A stretch of 64,000 bases of DNA. Source: Belnapia mucosa (GTDB lineage Bacteria > Pseudomonadota > Alphaproteobacteria > Acetobacterales > Acetobacteraceae). Location of the stretch: the NCBI RefSeq assembly GCF_016775475.1, contig NZ_JAEUXJ010000014.1:1-64000 (forward strand). The letters run 5' to 3'. Position numbers and translations under genes: made by a program. Below are positions 15,982 through 24,919 of this stretch, piece after piece. The notes under the pieces were generated by a model, which made no database searches, was not told the origin of the DNA, and was given only the letters and a program-made list of their open reading frames with translations. Numbering within the stretch: the first letter of the stretch is position 1; each line of letters opens with the position of its first letter.

Positions 15982-17373
15982 ATGAAGGGCAGGGTTCGGA
16001 CGGTTGCGACGGTGACGGCGGCTTTCGCGGCCGGGATCGTGCTCGGCCCCATGGTCACCTCTCCCATGGTCAAGGCCTGGGCGCAGGAAGGCGGCCGGGC
16101 CGAGACCTATCGGCTGCTTAACCTGTTCGGCGACGTCTTCGAACGTGTCCGCGCCGAATATGTCGAACCGATCAACGACCGCGATGCGGTCGAGAATGCC
16201 ATCAACGGCATGCTCACGGGGCTCGACCCGCACAGCTCCTACCTGAACCAGCGCTCCTACCGCGACATGCAGGTGCAGACGCGCGGCGAGTTCGGGGGCT
16301 TAGGCATCGAGGTCACGCAGGAGAACGGCTACATCAAGGTGATCTCGCCGATTGACGAGACGCCCGCTGCCCGCGCCGGCGTGAAGGCCGGCGACCTCAT
16401 CACGCATCTCAACGGCAATTCCGTGCAGGGCCTCACGCTCCAGGAAGCCGTGGAGCAGATGCGCGGCGAGCGCGGCACCGCGATCAAGATCACCATCCGG
16501 CGCGAGGGCGCCGACCGGCCGATCGAGCTTTCGCTGACGCGCGAGGTGATCCGCCCGCAGGTCGTGCGCTTCCGGCTGGAAGGCAACGACATCGCCTATG
16601 TCCGCCTCACCTCCTTCAACGAGCAGACGGATGTCGGCCTGCGCCGCGCCCTGCAGACCATGCGCCAGCAGGCCGGCAATACGCTGAAGGGCATCGTGCT
16701 CGACCTGCGCAACAATCCGGGTGGGCTGCTCGATCAGGCGGTGCAGGTCACGGATGATTTCCTCGAACAGGGCGAGATCGTCTCGACCCGCGCCCGCCGG
16801 TCCGAGGATGCGCAGCGCTGGAACGCCAAGGGCGGCGACATCGCCGGCGGCCTGCCGGTGGTGGTGCTGATCAATGGCGGCAGCGCCTCGGCCAGCGAGA
16901 TCGTGGCCGGCGCCCTGCAGGACCACAGGCGCGCCATCGTCCTCGGCACCAAATCCTTCGGCAAAGGCAGCGTGCAGACCGTGATGCCCATCCCGGGCAA
17001 CGGCGCCATCCGGCTGACCACCGCGCGCTACTACACGCCCTCCGGCCGGTCCATCCAGGGCACCGGCATCGAGCCCGATATCGAGGTGCTGGCGCAGCGG
17101 CAGGAAGCCACGGCGAATATCCCGCGCGAGCGGGAAGCGGATCTGCGCCGCGCCCTCAGGAACGAGGGCGGCGTGCAGCAGCCCGCCGGCGCCGCCATCC
17201 CGCCGCTGCAACTGCCCGCCGGCCTGGCCGAGAAGGTGACGCGGCTGCCGCCCGAGGGCACCCCGGCCTTCGACCCGACCAAGCCGGAGACCGACTTCCA
17301 GCTCCAGCAGGCCACGCAGCTCCTGCGGAACCTGGCCACGGCGCAAGCCCCGGGTCGGCGCGCCGCGCGCTGA
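15982..17373 (+). CDS. ctpA: Carboxy-terminal processing protease (S41)
   Basis: A 463-residue periplasmic Ser/Lys protease. An N-terminal hydrophobic anchor (about 5-30) is followed by the N-terminal helical domain (GLDPHSSYL), a PDZ domain (about 80-175: GGLGIEVTQENG ... GVKAGDLITHLNG), and the S41 core with the nucleophile in GGSASASEIVAGAL and the general-base Lys in GTKSFGKGSVQT. Family members trim lipoproteins, PBPs or murein hydrolases. Its place between an EnvC-like protein and YibQ/RppH is the usual alphaproteobacterial order and points to cell-wall maintenance. Confidence 0.95.
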   Translation: MKGRVRTVATVTAAFAAGIVLGPMVTSPMVKAWAQEGGRAETYRLLNLFGDVFERVRAEYVEPINDRDAVENAINGMLTGLDPHSSYLNQRSYRDMQVQTRGEFGGLGIEVTQENGYIKVISPIDETPAARAGVKAGDLITHLNGNSVQGLTLQEAVEQMRGERGTAIKITIRREGADRPIELSLTREVIRPQVVRFRLEGNDIAYVRLTSFNEQTDVGLRRALQTMRQQAGNTLKGIVLDLRNNPGGLLDQAVQVTDDFLEQGEIVSTRARRSEDAQRWNAKGGDIAGGLPVVVLINGGSASASEIVAGALQDHRRAIVLGTKSFGKGSVQTVMPIPGNGAIRLTTARYYTPSGRSIQGTGIEPDIEVLAQRQEATANIPREREADLRRALRNEGGVQQPAGAAIPPLQLPAGLAEKVTRLPPEGTPAFDPTKPETDFQLQQATQLLRNLATAQAPGRRAAR

Positions 17374-17383
17374 CCGGCGGCCC

Positions 17384-18442
17384 ATGGCGCCGCCCATCCT
17401 GGCCTGGCGCCGGCTGGCCGCCGGCTGGCGGGCGCTGATCGGCGCCTGGGCGGCGCTCCTGCTGGTCTTCGGCGGGGTCGTCGGGGTCCTCGCCTGGCTC
17501 GGGCCGCTCCCCGCCCCGGCCGAGGCGGCGGCCGAGATGCCCGCCCCCCTCCCCGTCGCGGCGGAGCCCTCGCCGCCGCCGGCGGTCACGGAAGCCGCCT
17601 TCCGCCCCGCCCCCACTCCGGCCGCCCCACCGCGCGGCATCGCCGGCGCCGATCCCGCCCTGCTGGAAGCCGGGGCGCATGGACCGCTGCCCCGCATCGG
17701 CGCCGATGGCCGGACCTCCATTCGCGCCTATGGCCGCCCCTTCGACCGGCAGGAGGCCCGGCCGCGGGTCGGCCTCGTCATCGGCGGGCTCGGCATGAAT
17801 GCCGCCCTGACCGAGGAGGCGATCCGCCGCCTGCCCGGTGCCGTCACCCTGGCCTTCAGCCCCTATTCCCCCTACCCCGCCCTGCTGCTGGACCAAGCCC
17901 GCGCCCGGGGGATGGAGGTGCTGCTGGCCCTGCCGCTGGAGCCCGCCGGCTATCCGCTGACCAATCCCGGCAACCGTGCCCTGCTCACCGGCCTGCCACC
18001 CACCGAGAATGACGACCGCTTCGCCTGGCTGCTCTCCCGCTTCACCGGCTATGTCGGGGCGATCGGTGCCATCGGCCCGATGCGGGGCGAGCGGTTCGCG
18101 GCGCTGGGCGAGCAGCTCGGCGCCTTGCAGGACGGGTTGCGCAGCCGCGGCCTTCTCTATGTCGATCCACGCCCCGGCGCCCGCGGCCCGGATCGCGCCT
18201 GGGGCCGCACCATCGACCTCGTGGTCGATGAGCCGGCGACGCGCGGCGAGATCGAGATCAAGCTGGCGGAGCTCGAGCGGTTGGCGCGCGAGACGGGCTC
18301 CGCCCTCGGCTATGCCGGGGAGGCCTCACCGGTGCTGATCGACCGCGCCGCCGCCTGGGCCGCCAGCGTCGAGAGCCGCGGCCTGGTCCTCGCCCCGGTC
18401 ACCGCGCTGATGCGCCGGCCGGACTCCGCCCGCGCCAACTGA
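17384..18442 (+). CDS. Divergent polysaccharide deacetylase (YibQ family)
   Basis: A 352-residue protein: an N-terminal membrane anchor (about 18-40), a Pro/Ala-rich linker to about residue 110, then a degenerate NodB-like barrel starting VGLVIGGLGMNAALTEEAI. The usual Asp-Asp of active CE4 deacetylases is replaced by GGLG. Other family signatures are VTLAFSPYSPY, LALPLEP, GAIGAIGPMRGERF and VLAPVTALM. Activity is therefore uncertain. It starts ten bases after ctpA and lies eleven bases before rppH, the conserved order. Confidence 0.85.
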   Translation: MAPPILAWRRLAAGWRALIGAWAALLLVFGGVVGVLAWLGPLPAPAEAAAEMPAPLPVAAEPSPPPAVTEAAFRPAPTPAAPPRGIAGADPALLEAGAHGPLPRIGADGRTSIRAYGRPFDRQEARPRVGLVIGGLGMNAALTEEAIRRLPGAVTLAFSPYSPYPALLLDQARARGMEVLLALPLEPAGYPLTNPGNRALLTGLPPTENDDRFAWLLSRFTGYVGAIGAIGPMRGERFAALGEQLGALQDGLRSRGLLYVDPRPGARGPDRAWGRTIDLVVDEPATRGEIEIKLAELERLARETGSALGYAGEASPVLIDRAAAWAASVESRGLVLAPVTALMRRPDSARAN

Positions 18443-18453
18443 AAGACCACCCC

Positions 18454-18933
18454 ATGGACCTGCCCTATCGCGACAATGTCGGCGCCGTGCTGTTCAACCG
18501 CGCCGGCTTGGTTCTGGTCGCCCGCCGCGCCGACCTGCCGAATGCCGAGGGCGCGCCGGGGGGCTGGCAGCTCCCCCAGGGCGGGATGGACCCCGGCGAG
18601 GACCCGGCCGTCGCCGTCCTCCGCGAGGTGGAAGAGGAGATCGGCACGCGGAACGCGGAGATCATCGCCGAGCATCCGGACTGGCTGGCCTATGACCTGC
18701 CGCCGCATCTGCTGGGCCGGGCACTCGGCGGCAAATATCGCGGCCAGCGGCAGAAGTGGTTCGCGCTCCGTTTCCTCGGCGAGGATGCCGAGATCCGCCT
18801 CGACCTCGACCCGCATCCGGAATTCGATGCCTGGCGCTGGGCGGCGCTGGCGGAGCTGCCGGCACTGGCCGTTTCGTTCAAGCGTGAAATTTATGATAGG
18901 CTCGCCCGCGATTTCGCCCGCTTCGCCGGGTGA
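18454..18933 (+). CDS. rppH: RNA pyrophosphohydrolase (Nudix)
   Basis: A 159-residue Nudix hydrolase that removes pyrophosphate from the 5' triphosphate end of mRNA and so starts decay. The N-terminus (LPYRDNVGAVLFNRAG) and the QLPQGGMDPGE entry to the Nudix box are RppH-specific. The box GGMDPGEDPAVAVLREVEEE is complete (the REVEEE catalytic glutamates are present). QKWFALRFLGEDAEI and FDAWRWAALAELP are also conserved in RppH. Length equals the usual ~160. Confidence 0.95.
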   Translation: MDLPYRDNVGAVLFNRAGLVLVARRADLPNAEGAPGGWQLPQGGMDPGEDPAVAVLREVEEEIGTRNAEIIAEHPDWLAYDLPPHLLGRALGGKYRGQRQKWFALRFLGEDAEIRLDLDPHPEFDAWRWAALAELPALAVSFKREIYDRLARDFARFAG

Positions 18934-18951
18934 TGCGGAGGGGAAAGCGGC

Positions 18952-19512
18952 ATGACCGGTTGGATCGTCCTCGGCGTCGTCGTCCTGCTGCTGCTCTGGC
19001 TGGTTGTCACCTACAACCGGCTGGTCGCGCTGCGGCAGACGACCGGGCAGGCTTGGTCGGATGTCGATGTCCAGCTCAAGCAGCGGCACGACCTGATCCC
19101 CAACCTGGTCGAGACGGTGAAGGGCTATGCCGGGCATGAGCGCGGCACGCTGGAAGGCGTGGTGCAGGCCCGCAACGCCGCGCTCGGCGCCCAGGGGCCG
19201 GAACAGGCGGCGGCGGCCGAAGGCGCGCTGGGCGCCGCGCTCGGCCGGCTGCTGGCGCTGTCCGAGGCCTATCCGGACCTCAAGGCCAACCAGAATTTCC
19301 TCCAGCTCCAGTCGGAGCTCGGCGATATCGAGAACAAGATCGCCGCCGCCCGGCGCTTCTTCAACAATGCCGTCGCCGAGTACAACAGCGCCATCCAGCA
19401 GATTCCGGCGGTGCTCTTCTCGGGCGCGCTCGGCTTCCTGCCGCGCGGCTTCTTCGAGGTGCCGGAGGCGGAGCGTGCCGCCATCGCTGCCCCGCCGCAG
19501 GTGAAGTTCTAA
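18952..19512 (+). CDS. lemA: LemA family protein
   Basis: A 186-residue membrane-anchored helical protein. A single N-terminal helix (about 2-22, VLGVVVLLLLWLVVTYNRL) is followed by the family signature QAWSDVDVQLKQRHDLIPNL and long helices (YPDLKANQNFLQLQSELGD, AARRFFNNAVAEYN), ending with FFEVPEAERAA. LemA proteins often pair with membrane proteases of the HtpX/M48 group, as here, where the M48 gene begins seven bases after the stop. A GGAGGGG site precedes the ATG. Confidence 0.95.
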   Translation: MTGWIVLGVVVLLLLWLVVTYNRLVALRQTTGQAWSDVDVQLKQRHDLIPNLVETVKGYAGHERGTLEGVVQARNAALGAQGPEQAAAAEGALGAALGRLLALSEAYPDLKANQNFLQLQSELGDIENKIAAARRFFNNAVAEYNSAIQQIPAVLFSGALGFLPRGFFEVPEAERAAIAAPPQVKF

Positions 19513-19519
19513 GCGTGTT

Positions 19520-20614
19520 ATGCGCGCCTTCGGGCTGAATACCTGGATCTGGAACAATGGCTGGAAGACCGGCCTGCTGCTGGCCGGCTTTCCCTTCCTG
19601 CTGCTGCTGATCAGCTTCGCCTTCGGCCTGCTGGTGGTGGCCGAAGAAGCGCATTCCTTCCGCGCCGGGCTGCACGACGCTGCCCGCATCATCCCCGCCG
19701 TCCTGCCCGCGGTGCTGGCGGTGACGGCGATCTGGTTCGCCATCGCCTGGTTCTGGAACCAGCGCATCCTCGACCTGCTCTCCGGCGCCCATCCGGTGAC
19801 GCGGAAGGAGGAGCCGCGGCTCTGGAACATGGTCGAGACGCTCTGCATCAGCCGCGGCCTCGGCATGCCGCGCCTCGCCGTCATCGAGCAGCCGGCGCGC
19901 AACGCCTTCGCCTCCGGCCTCTCGCGCCAGACCGGCGCGGTGACGGTGACGCGCGGCCTGCTGGAGGCGCTGGATGACCGCGAGCTTGCGGCCGTGCTGG
20001 CGCATGAGCTGACGCATATCCGCAATGGCGATGCGCGGCTGGCGGTGGTGGCGGCGGTCTTCGCCGGCGTCGTCTCCCTGCCGGGGGAGCTGCTGGTGCG
20101 CACCGGCCGGGCCTTCGGCAATGGGGGATACAGCTTCGGCTCCGGCCGTTCCTCCTCGCGGTCGTCCTCGAAGGATGACAACAAGGGCGGCGGCGCGGCG
20201 ATCCTGCTGGTGCTGCTGGCGCTGGCCATCATGCTGCTCACCTGGGCGCTGGCGCTGGCGCTGCGCTTCGCCCTGTCGCGCAACCGGGAATTCCTCGCCG
20301 ATGCCGGGGCGGTGGAGCTGACCCAGGACCCGGATGCGCTGATCACGGCGCTGCGCAAGGTCGCCACCCGGGCGGAGCTGCCGCGCCTGCCCTCCCAGAT
20401 CCAGGCCATGCTGCTGGAAAGCCCGGGCGAGACGATGGGCCGGCGCTGGCTGGCGACCCATCCGCCGCTGGAGGAGCGCATCGCCGCCCTGGTCCGCTAT
20501 GCCGGCGGGCGCGATCCCGGCCCGGTCTCGGTGCTGGAGCCGGCGGCACCGGCCGAGGCGCCCCAGCCGGTGGCGCCGCCGCCGCCTGGCTCGCCCTGGT
20601 GGCGGCAGGGGTAA
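19520..20614 (+). CDS. M48 family membrane metalloprotease (HtpX-like)
   Basis: A 364-residue integral-membrane zinc protease. Two hydrophobic helices occupy about 16-42 and 57-80. The zinc motif HELTH is at 162-166 (LAHELTHIRNGD), more helices follow including about 220-245, and the third ligand is in REFLADAGAVEL. A Ser/Gly/Lys/Asp-rich loop (about 200-222) separates two helices. Homologues degrade misfolded membrane proteins; the LemA partner is directly upstream. The C-terminal tail after about residue 330 is Pro/Ala-rich and unstructured. Confidence 0.9.
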   Translation: MRAFGLNTWIWNNGWKTGLLLAGFPFLLLLISFAFGLLVVAEEAHSFRAGLHDAARIIPAVLPAVLAVTAIWFAIAWFWNQRILDLLSGAHPVTRKEEPRLWNMVETLCISRGLGMPRLAVIEQPARNAFASGLSRQTGAVTVTRGLLEALDDRELAAVLAHELTHIRNGDARLAVVAAVFAGVVSLPGELLVRTGRAFGNGGYSFGSGRSSSRSSSKDDNKGGGAAILLVLLALAIMLLTWALALALRFALSRNREFLADAGAVELTQDPDALITALRKVATRAELPRLPSQIQAMLLESPGETMGRRWLATHPPLEERIAALVRYAGGRDPGPVSVLEPAAPAEAPQPVAPPPPGSPWWRQG

Positions 20615-20661
20615 CGGCGCCGCTTGCGCCCGTCCGCCCCGCCTGCGCATGGTGCGCCGGC

Positions 20662-21810
20662 ATGCGACTCCTCCATACCGCCGACTGGCATCTCGGCCGC
20701 AGCCTCGGCGGGCATTCGCTCCATGAGGACCAGGCGGAGCTGCTGGCGATGCAGCTCCCGGCCATCATCCGCGACACCGCGCCCGACGCGGTGCTGCTCG
20801 CCGGCGATGTCTTCGACCGCGCCGTCCCGCCGGCCGAATCCGTCCGCCTGCTCGACGAGGTGCTGAGCGAGATCGTCCTGCGCCACGGCATCCCCGTCAT
20901 CGTCATCCCCGGCAACCATGACGAGGCGCGCCGGGTCGGCTTCGGCGCCCGGCTGCTCGCCGCCGCGCGGCTGCATATCGTGCAGTCCCCCTGCGGCGAG
21001 GCGATCCCGCTGCAGGGCCGCGACGGCAGCAGCGCCACCATCCTGGCCTGCGGCTATGCCACGCCGCTGGCCCTGTCGCGGGAGCCGAGCCTGGCCGGCG
21101 CGCAATTCGCCGACCATGACGGCGCCTTCGCCGCCCTGGCGCCGCTGCTGCACGCCCTCTGCCCCGCATCCGGCCCGCGCGTGCTGGTGGCGCATGCCTT
21201 CGTCGCCGGCGGCGCCGAGAGCCCGATGAGCGAGCGGGCGCTGTCGGTCGGCGGCACCGGTGCCATCGGCGCCGACCGCTTCACCGGCTTCGACTATGTC
21301 GCGCTCGGCCATCTGCACCGGCCGCAGAACCTGCTGGGCGGGCGGCTGCGCTACAGCGGTTCCCTCTTCCCCTACAGCGTTGAGGAAGCCGACCACGCCA
21401 AATCGGTCACGCTGGTCGACCTCGCCGCCGACGGCACGCGGCAGATCGAGGAAATCCCGCTCAGCCCGCGCCGTGGCCTCCGCGTGCTGACCGGCAGCTT
21501 CGCCGCGCTGCGCGAGACCGAGGGTCCGGCGCGAGAGGACTATGTCGCCCTGGTCCTGACCGACCCGACGCCGGTGCCCGAGGCGCAGCGGAGACTCGCA
21601 GAGATCTTCCCGCGCATCGTCGGCCTCCGCTACGCGGCGGAGCGTGCCGGCAGCGGCGCCTTCGCCCCGGCCGGCGCGGCGGCGCGGGTGGCCCGGCCGC
21701 TCGACCTCTTCGGCCGCTTCCATGCCGAGATGCGCGGCGCCCCGCTGCCCGGGGAAGCCCGCCCCGTCCTCATCGCCGCCATCGAGGCGGCCGAGGCTGC
21801 CGGCCACTAG
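20662..21810 (+). CDS. sbcD: Exonuclease SbcD (Mre11-like nuclease subunit)
   Basis: A 382-residue metallophosphoesterase forming the nuclease of the SbcCD complex, which cuts DNA hairpins and double-strand ends. All phosphoesterase motifs are present: LLHTADWHLGRSL, VLLAGDVFDRAVP, VIVIPGNHDEARR, VLVAHAFVAGG and ALGHLHRPQ. The ATG at 20662 begins directly at the conserved MRLLHTADWH. The stop is three bases before sbcC. Confidence 0.95.
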   Translation: MRLLHTADWHLGRSLGGHSLHEDQAELLAMQLPAIIRDTAPDAVLLAGDVFDRAVPPAESVRLLDEVLSEIVLRHGIPVIVIPGNHDEARRVGFGARLLAAARLHIVQSPCGEAIPLQGRDGSSATILACGYATPLALSREPSLAGAQFADHDGAFAALAPLLHALCPASGPRVLVAHAFVAGGAESPMSERALSVGGTGAIGADRFTGFDYVALGHLHRPQNLLGGRLRYSGSLFPYSVEEADHAKSVTLVDLAADGTRQIEEIPLSPRRGLRVLTGSFAALRETEGPAREDYVALVLTDPTPVPEAQRRLAEIFPRIVGLRYAAERAGSGAFAPAGAAARVARPLDLFGRFHAEMRGAPLPGEARPVLIAAIEAAEAAGH

Positions 21811-21813
21811 CCC

Positions 21814-24800
21814 ATGCGCCCGCTCCGCCTGACGGTCACCCATTTCGGCCCCTATGCCGCGCGGCAGGAGATCGACTTCGCCGCGCTCGGCCCGCATCGC
21901 CTCTTCCTCATCGCCGGGCCGACCGGGGCGGGGAAGACCAGCCTGCTGGACGCGCTCTGCTTCGCCCTGTTCGGCGAGAGTAGCGGCGAGGAACGCCTGC
22001 CCGGCCATCTTCGCAGCCGCCACGCCCCGCCCGATGCGCCGACCGAGGTGGCGCTGGAATTCGCCCAAGGGCAGCGCCGCTGGCGGATTGCCCGCAGCCC
22101 GGAATGGGACCGCCCCAAGCGCCGAGGCGAGGGCACCACCAAGGAGCGGATGAAGGTCTCGCTCCAGGCGCTCGATTCGGAGGAGCCGCCGATCGAACGC
22201 GAGGCGGAGGTGCAGGCCCGCATCCTCGCCCTGCTCGGGCTGACCGCGGCGGAATTCCGTCAGACCGTGCTGCTGCCCCAGGGCCGCTTCCGCGAGCTGC
22301 TGGTGGCCAAGCCCGCCGACCGTCAGGCGATCCTGCAGACGCTGTTCCGCACCGCCCTGCATGCCCGGATCCAGAAGGAGCTCTCGGCCGCCGCCAATGC
22401 GGCCAAGGGCGCGCTGCGGGAATCGATCGGCGCCCGCGCTGCGCTGCTGCGCCGGGCCGGGGCGGAGACGCCCGAGGCCGCGCTCGCCGCCCGCGCCGCG
22501 CTGCTGACGGCGCGCGAGGAGGCCGAGGCGGCGAGTGCCGTCGCCGCCACCGCCGCCGCCACCTCCCGCGTCGCCGAGGCCAGCGGGCAGGACGCCGCCC
22601 GCCGGCTCGCTGCCGCCGAACAGGCCGCCCGGGCGCTGGCAGTGCTCGATGCCCGCGCCGGGGCCATGCAGGCAGACCGGGTCCGGCTGGAGGCCGCCCG
22701 CCGCGCCGACCGGCTCGGCCAGGCGCTCGCCGAGGCGGAGGCCGCAGCCGCCACCGCCGCCACCGCCCGCGCCGAGGCAGGCGCCGCCGCCACCCGCGCC
22801 GAGGAGGCCCAGGCGCGCCTCGCCCGCGCTGAGGCCGCCCTGGCCGAAGCCCCGGCACAGGAGGCCGCCGCGCGCGAGGCTCAGGCCGAGGCGGAGCGGC
22901 TGGAAGGCCTCATCGCCCTGGTCGCCGAGGCGGAGGAGGCGAGCCGCGCCGCCGCCACCGCCCGCACGGCGCTGCGCGAGGCCGAGGCGGCACAGACCGG
23001 TGCCGCCGCGGCACTGGATTCCGCCCGCACCGCTGCCGGCGCGGCCGAGGCGGCCCGCGCCACCGCCCAGGCCACCGCCGACCAGCGCGAACGCCACCGT
23101 CTGGCCCGCGACGCCGCCGCCGGCCGGCGCGACGCCGCCCGCGCGCTGGAGACGGCCGAGGCCGCGCTTCGTCGCGCCCGCGCCGAGGCCGAGCGCGCCG
23201 GCGCCGCCGAGGCCGAGGCCGCCAGCCGCGCCCGCGCCGCCCGCGAGGCGCGCGATTCCGCCGCCGCCCGCATCGCCGCCGACCATGCCGCGCGCTTCGC
23301 CGCCCTGCTCGCGGCCGGCGAGCCCTGCCCGGTCTGTGGCAGTCCGCACCATCCTGCCCCGGCCTGCCCGCCGGGGGATGCGGCGCTGCTGGATCTCCCT
23401 GCCCTCGATGCCGCTGCCGCCCGGGCCGAGGCGGCGCTGGACGCCGCCCGCGGCGCCGCCGCCCGTGCCGCCACCGCGCTCGCCATCGCCGGCGAGCAGG
23501 GGGCTGCCGCCCTCGCCCGGCTCGGCGAGGCGCCGCGCGAGGGGCTGGAGGCCGCGCTCCGCGCCGAGGACGCGGCCCTCGCCGCCGCCGAGGCCGCCGC
23601 CGCCCGCCTGCCCGCCCTGGCCCGTGCCGCCGCCGAGACCCTGGCCGCCGCCGGCGCCGCCGAGACCCGCCTTGCCACCGCGCGGGAGGCCGCGACCGCC
23701 GCCGCCGGCAGCCTCGCCGCGGCCGAGGCCCGGCGCGAGGAGCGTGCCCGCCGCCTGCCGCCGGACAGTCCGGATGCCGCCACCCTGCGCGCCCAGGCCG
23801 CCGCCGCCGCCGCCCGCGCCACCCGCCTCGCCGCCGCCCTGCGCGCGGCGCGGGAGGAAGCGGCCGCCGCCGCGGAGGCCGCCCGCGCCCGCGCCGACCG
23901 CGCCGCCGAGGCCGGCCACGCCGCCACCGGGGCAGAGGCCGCTGCCATGGCCGCCACCGCCCGCCTGTCGGCCGCCTGCGCCGCCGAAGGCTTCGCCGAT
24001 CCCGCCGCCGCCCGGGCCGCGCGCCTTGCCCCGGCCGCGCAGGAAGCCCTGGCCGGTGCCATCGCCAGCTTCGATCAGGCCCGTGCCGCCGCCGCCAGCG
24101 CGGCCGCCGCCGCCGCCGAGGCCGCCGCCGGCCTCGCCCCGCCCGACCTCCCCGACCTCGCCGCCGCCCGCGCCGCGGCCGAGGCCGCCGCGACCGAGGC
24201 GGTGCAGCGCGCCACTCTCGCCGCCCGGGCGCTGGCCGATCACGACCGGCTGCTGGAGGAGATCGCCGCCGCCGATCGCGGCCTGGCCGAGGCCGAAGCC
24301 GCTGCCACCCTCCGCCAGGAGCTGGCCGATCTCGCCGAGGGCCGCAACGGCCATGGCCTCGACTTCGAAGGCTATGTCCTCTCCGGCCTGCTGGACGAGG
24401 CGCTGGCGGCCGCCAATCTCCGCCTCGCCGGCATGCTGGACGGCCGCTACCGCCTGCGCCGGCGGGAGGAGCCGGAACGGGCGCGCGCCAAGGCCGGTCT
24501 CGATATCGAGGTGGTGGATGGCTGGAATGCCGAGGCGCGGCCGGCCGCGACCCTCTCGGGCGGCGAGGGGTTCTGCGCCTCGCTGGCGATGGCGCTGGGC
24601 CTCGCGGATACCGTCGCCGCCCATGCCGGCGGGCACCAGCTCGATGCGTTGTTCATCGACGAAGGCTTCGGCACGCTGGATGCCGAGACGCTGGACACCG
24701 CCATCCGCGTGCTGGAGGGGCTGCAGGCCGGCGACCGGCTGGTCGGCGTCATCAGCCATGTGGCGGAGCTGCGCGAACGCATCCCCGCCCGGCTTGAGGT

Positions 24801-24846
24801 GACGCCCGGCCGCCGCGGCACCACGGCGGCCTTCCGGCTGGGCTGA
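21814..24846 (+). CDS. sbcC: Exonuclease SbcC (Rad50-like ATPase subunit)
   Basis: A 1010-residue SMC-like ATPase. Walker A is at 35-42 (GPTGAGKTS), the ABC signature is in ATLSGGEGFCASLA and Walker B in LDALFIDEGFGTLD near the C-terminus. Between them are two very Ala/Arg/Glu-rich coiled-coil arms meeting at a zinc hook with Cys505 and Cys508 (GEPCPVCGSPHH). With SbcD it tethers and processes DNA ends. The extreme alanine content of the arms creates long open frames on the opposite strand, which are not genes. Confidence 0.95.
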   Translation: MRPLRLTVTHFGPYAARQEIDFAALGPHRLFLIAGPTGAGKTSLLDALCFALFGESSGEERLPGHLRSRHAPPDAPTEVALEFAQGQRRWRIARSPEWDRPKRRGEGTTKERMKVSLQALDSEEPPIEREAEVQARILALLGLTAAEFRQTVLLPQGRFRELLVAKPADRQAILQTLFRTALHARIQKELSAAANAAKGALRESIGARAALLRRAGAETPEAALAARAALLTAREEAEAASAVAATAAATSRVAEASGQDAARRLAAAEQAARALAVLDARAGAMQADRVRLEAARRADRLGQALAEAEAAAATAATARAEAGAAATRAEEAQARLARAEAALAEAPAQEAAAREAQAEAERLEGLIALVAEAEEASRAAATARTALREAEAAQTGAAAALDSARTAAGAAEAARATAQATADQRERHRLARDAAAGRRDAARALETAEAALRRARAEAERAGAAEAEAASRARAAREARDSAAARIAADHAARFAALLAAGEPCPVCGSPHHPAPACPPGDAALLDLPALDAAAARAEAALDAARGAAARAATALAIAGEQGAAALARLGEAPREGLEAALRAEDAALAAAEAAAARLPALARAAAETLAAAGAAETRLATAREAATAAAGSLAAAEARREERARRLPPDSPDAATLRAQAAAAAARATRLAAALRAAREEAAAAAEAARARADRAAEAGHAATGAEAAAMAATARLSAACAAEGFADPAAARAARLAPAAQEALAGAIASFDQARAAAASAAAAAAEAAAGLAPPDLPDLAAARAAAEAAATEAVQRATLAARALADHDRLLEEIAAADRGLAEAEAAATLRQELADLAEGRNGHGLDFEGYVLSGLLDEALAAANLRLAGMLDGRYRLRRREEPERARAKAGLDIEVVDGWNAEARPAATLSGGEGFCASLAMALGLADTVAAHAGGHQLDALFIDEGFGTLDAETLDTAIRVLEGLQAGDRLVGVISHVAELRERIPARLEVTPGRRGTTAAFRLG

Positions 24847-24884
24847 CGCGCTCCTCCGTCATGGCCGGCCCGAGCCGGCGATCG

Positions 24885-24909
24885 TGGCGGGGATGCGCAT
24901 CCCGCGCCA
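24885..24909. terminator. Strong hairpin between converging genes, likely bidirectional terminator
   Basis: Bases 24885-24909 form a near-perfect hairpin: the core GGGATGCGCATCCC is fully self-complementary and is extended by TGGCG on the left and GCGCCA on the right with one bulged base. It lies 39 bases after the sbcC stop and 11 bases before the stop of the converging binding-protein gene. A T-tract is missing, as is common in this GC-rich setting. The self-complementary GGCCGGCC just before it could add to structure. Confidence 0.55.
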
Positions 24910-24919
24910 TTGGTGCCGA

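Noticed and set aside
22700..24200. Repetitive GCC/GAG-rich DNA suggesting a tandem repeat array
   Set aside because: It is the alanine/glutamate-rich coiled-coil coding part of sbcC; the unit is irregular and follows the reading frame.
20497..24759. 1420-codon open frame on the minus strand opposite the M48, sbcD and sbcC genes
   Set aside because: It mirrors the GC-rich codon pattern of well-supported genes on the plus strand, is a Gly/Ala/Arg-rich sequence without domains, and overlaps three clear genes.
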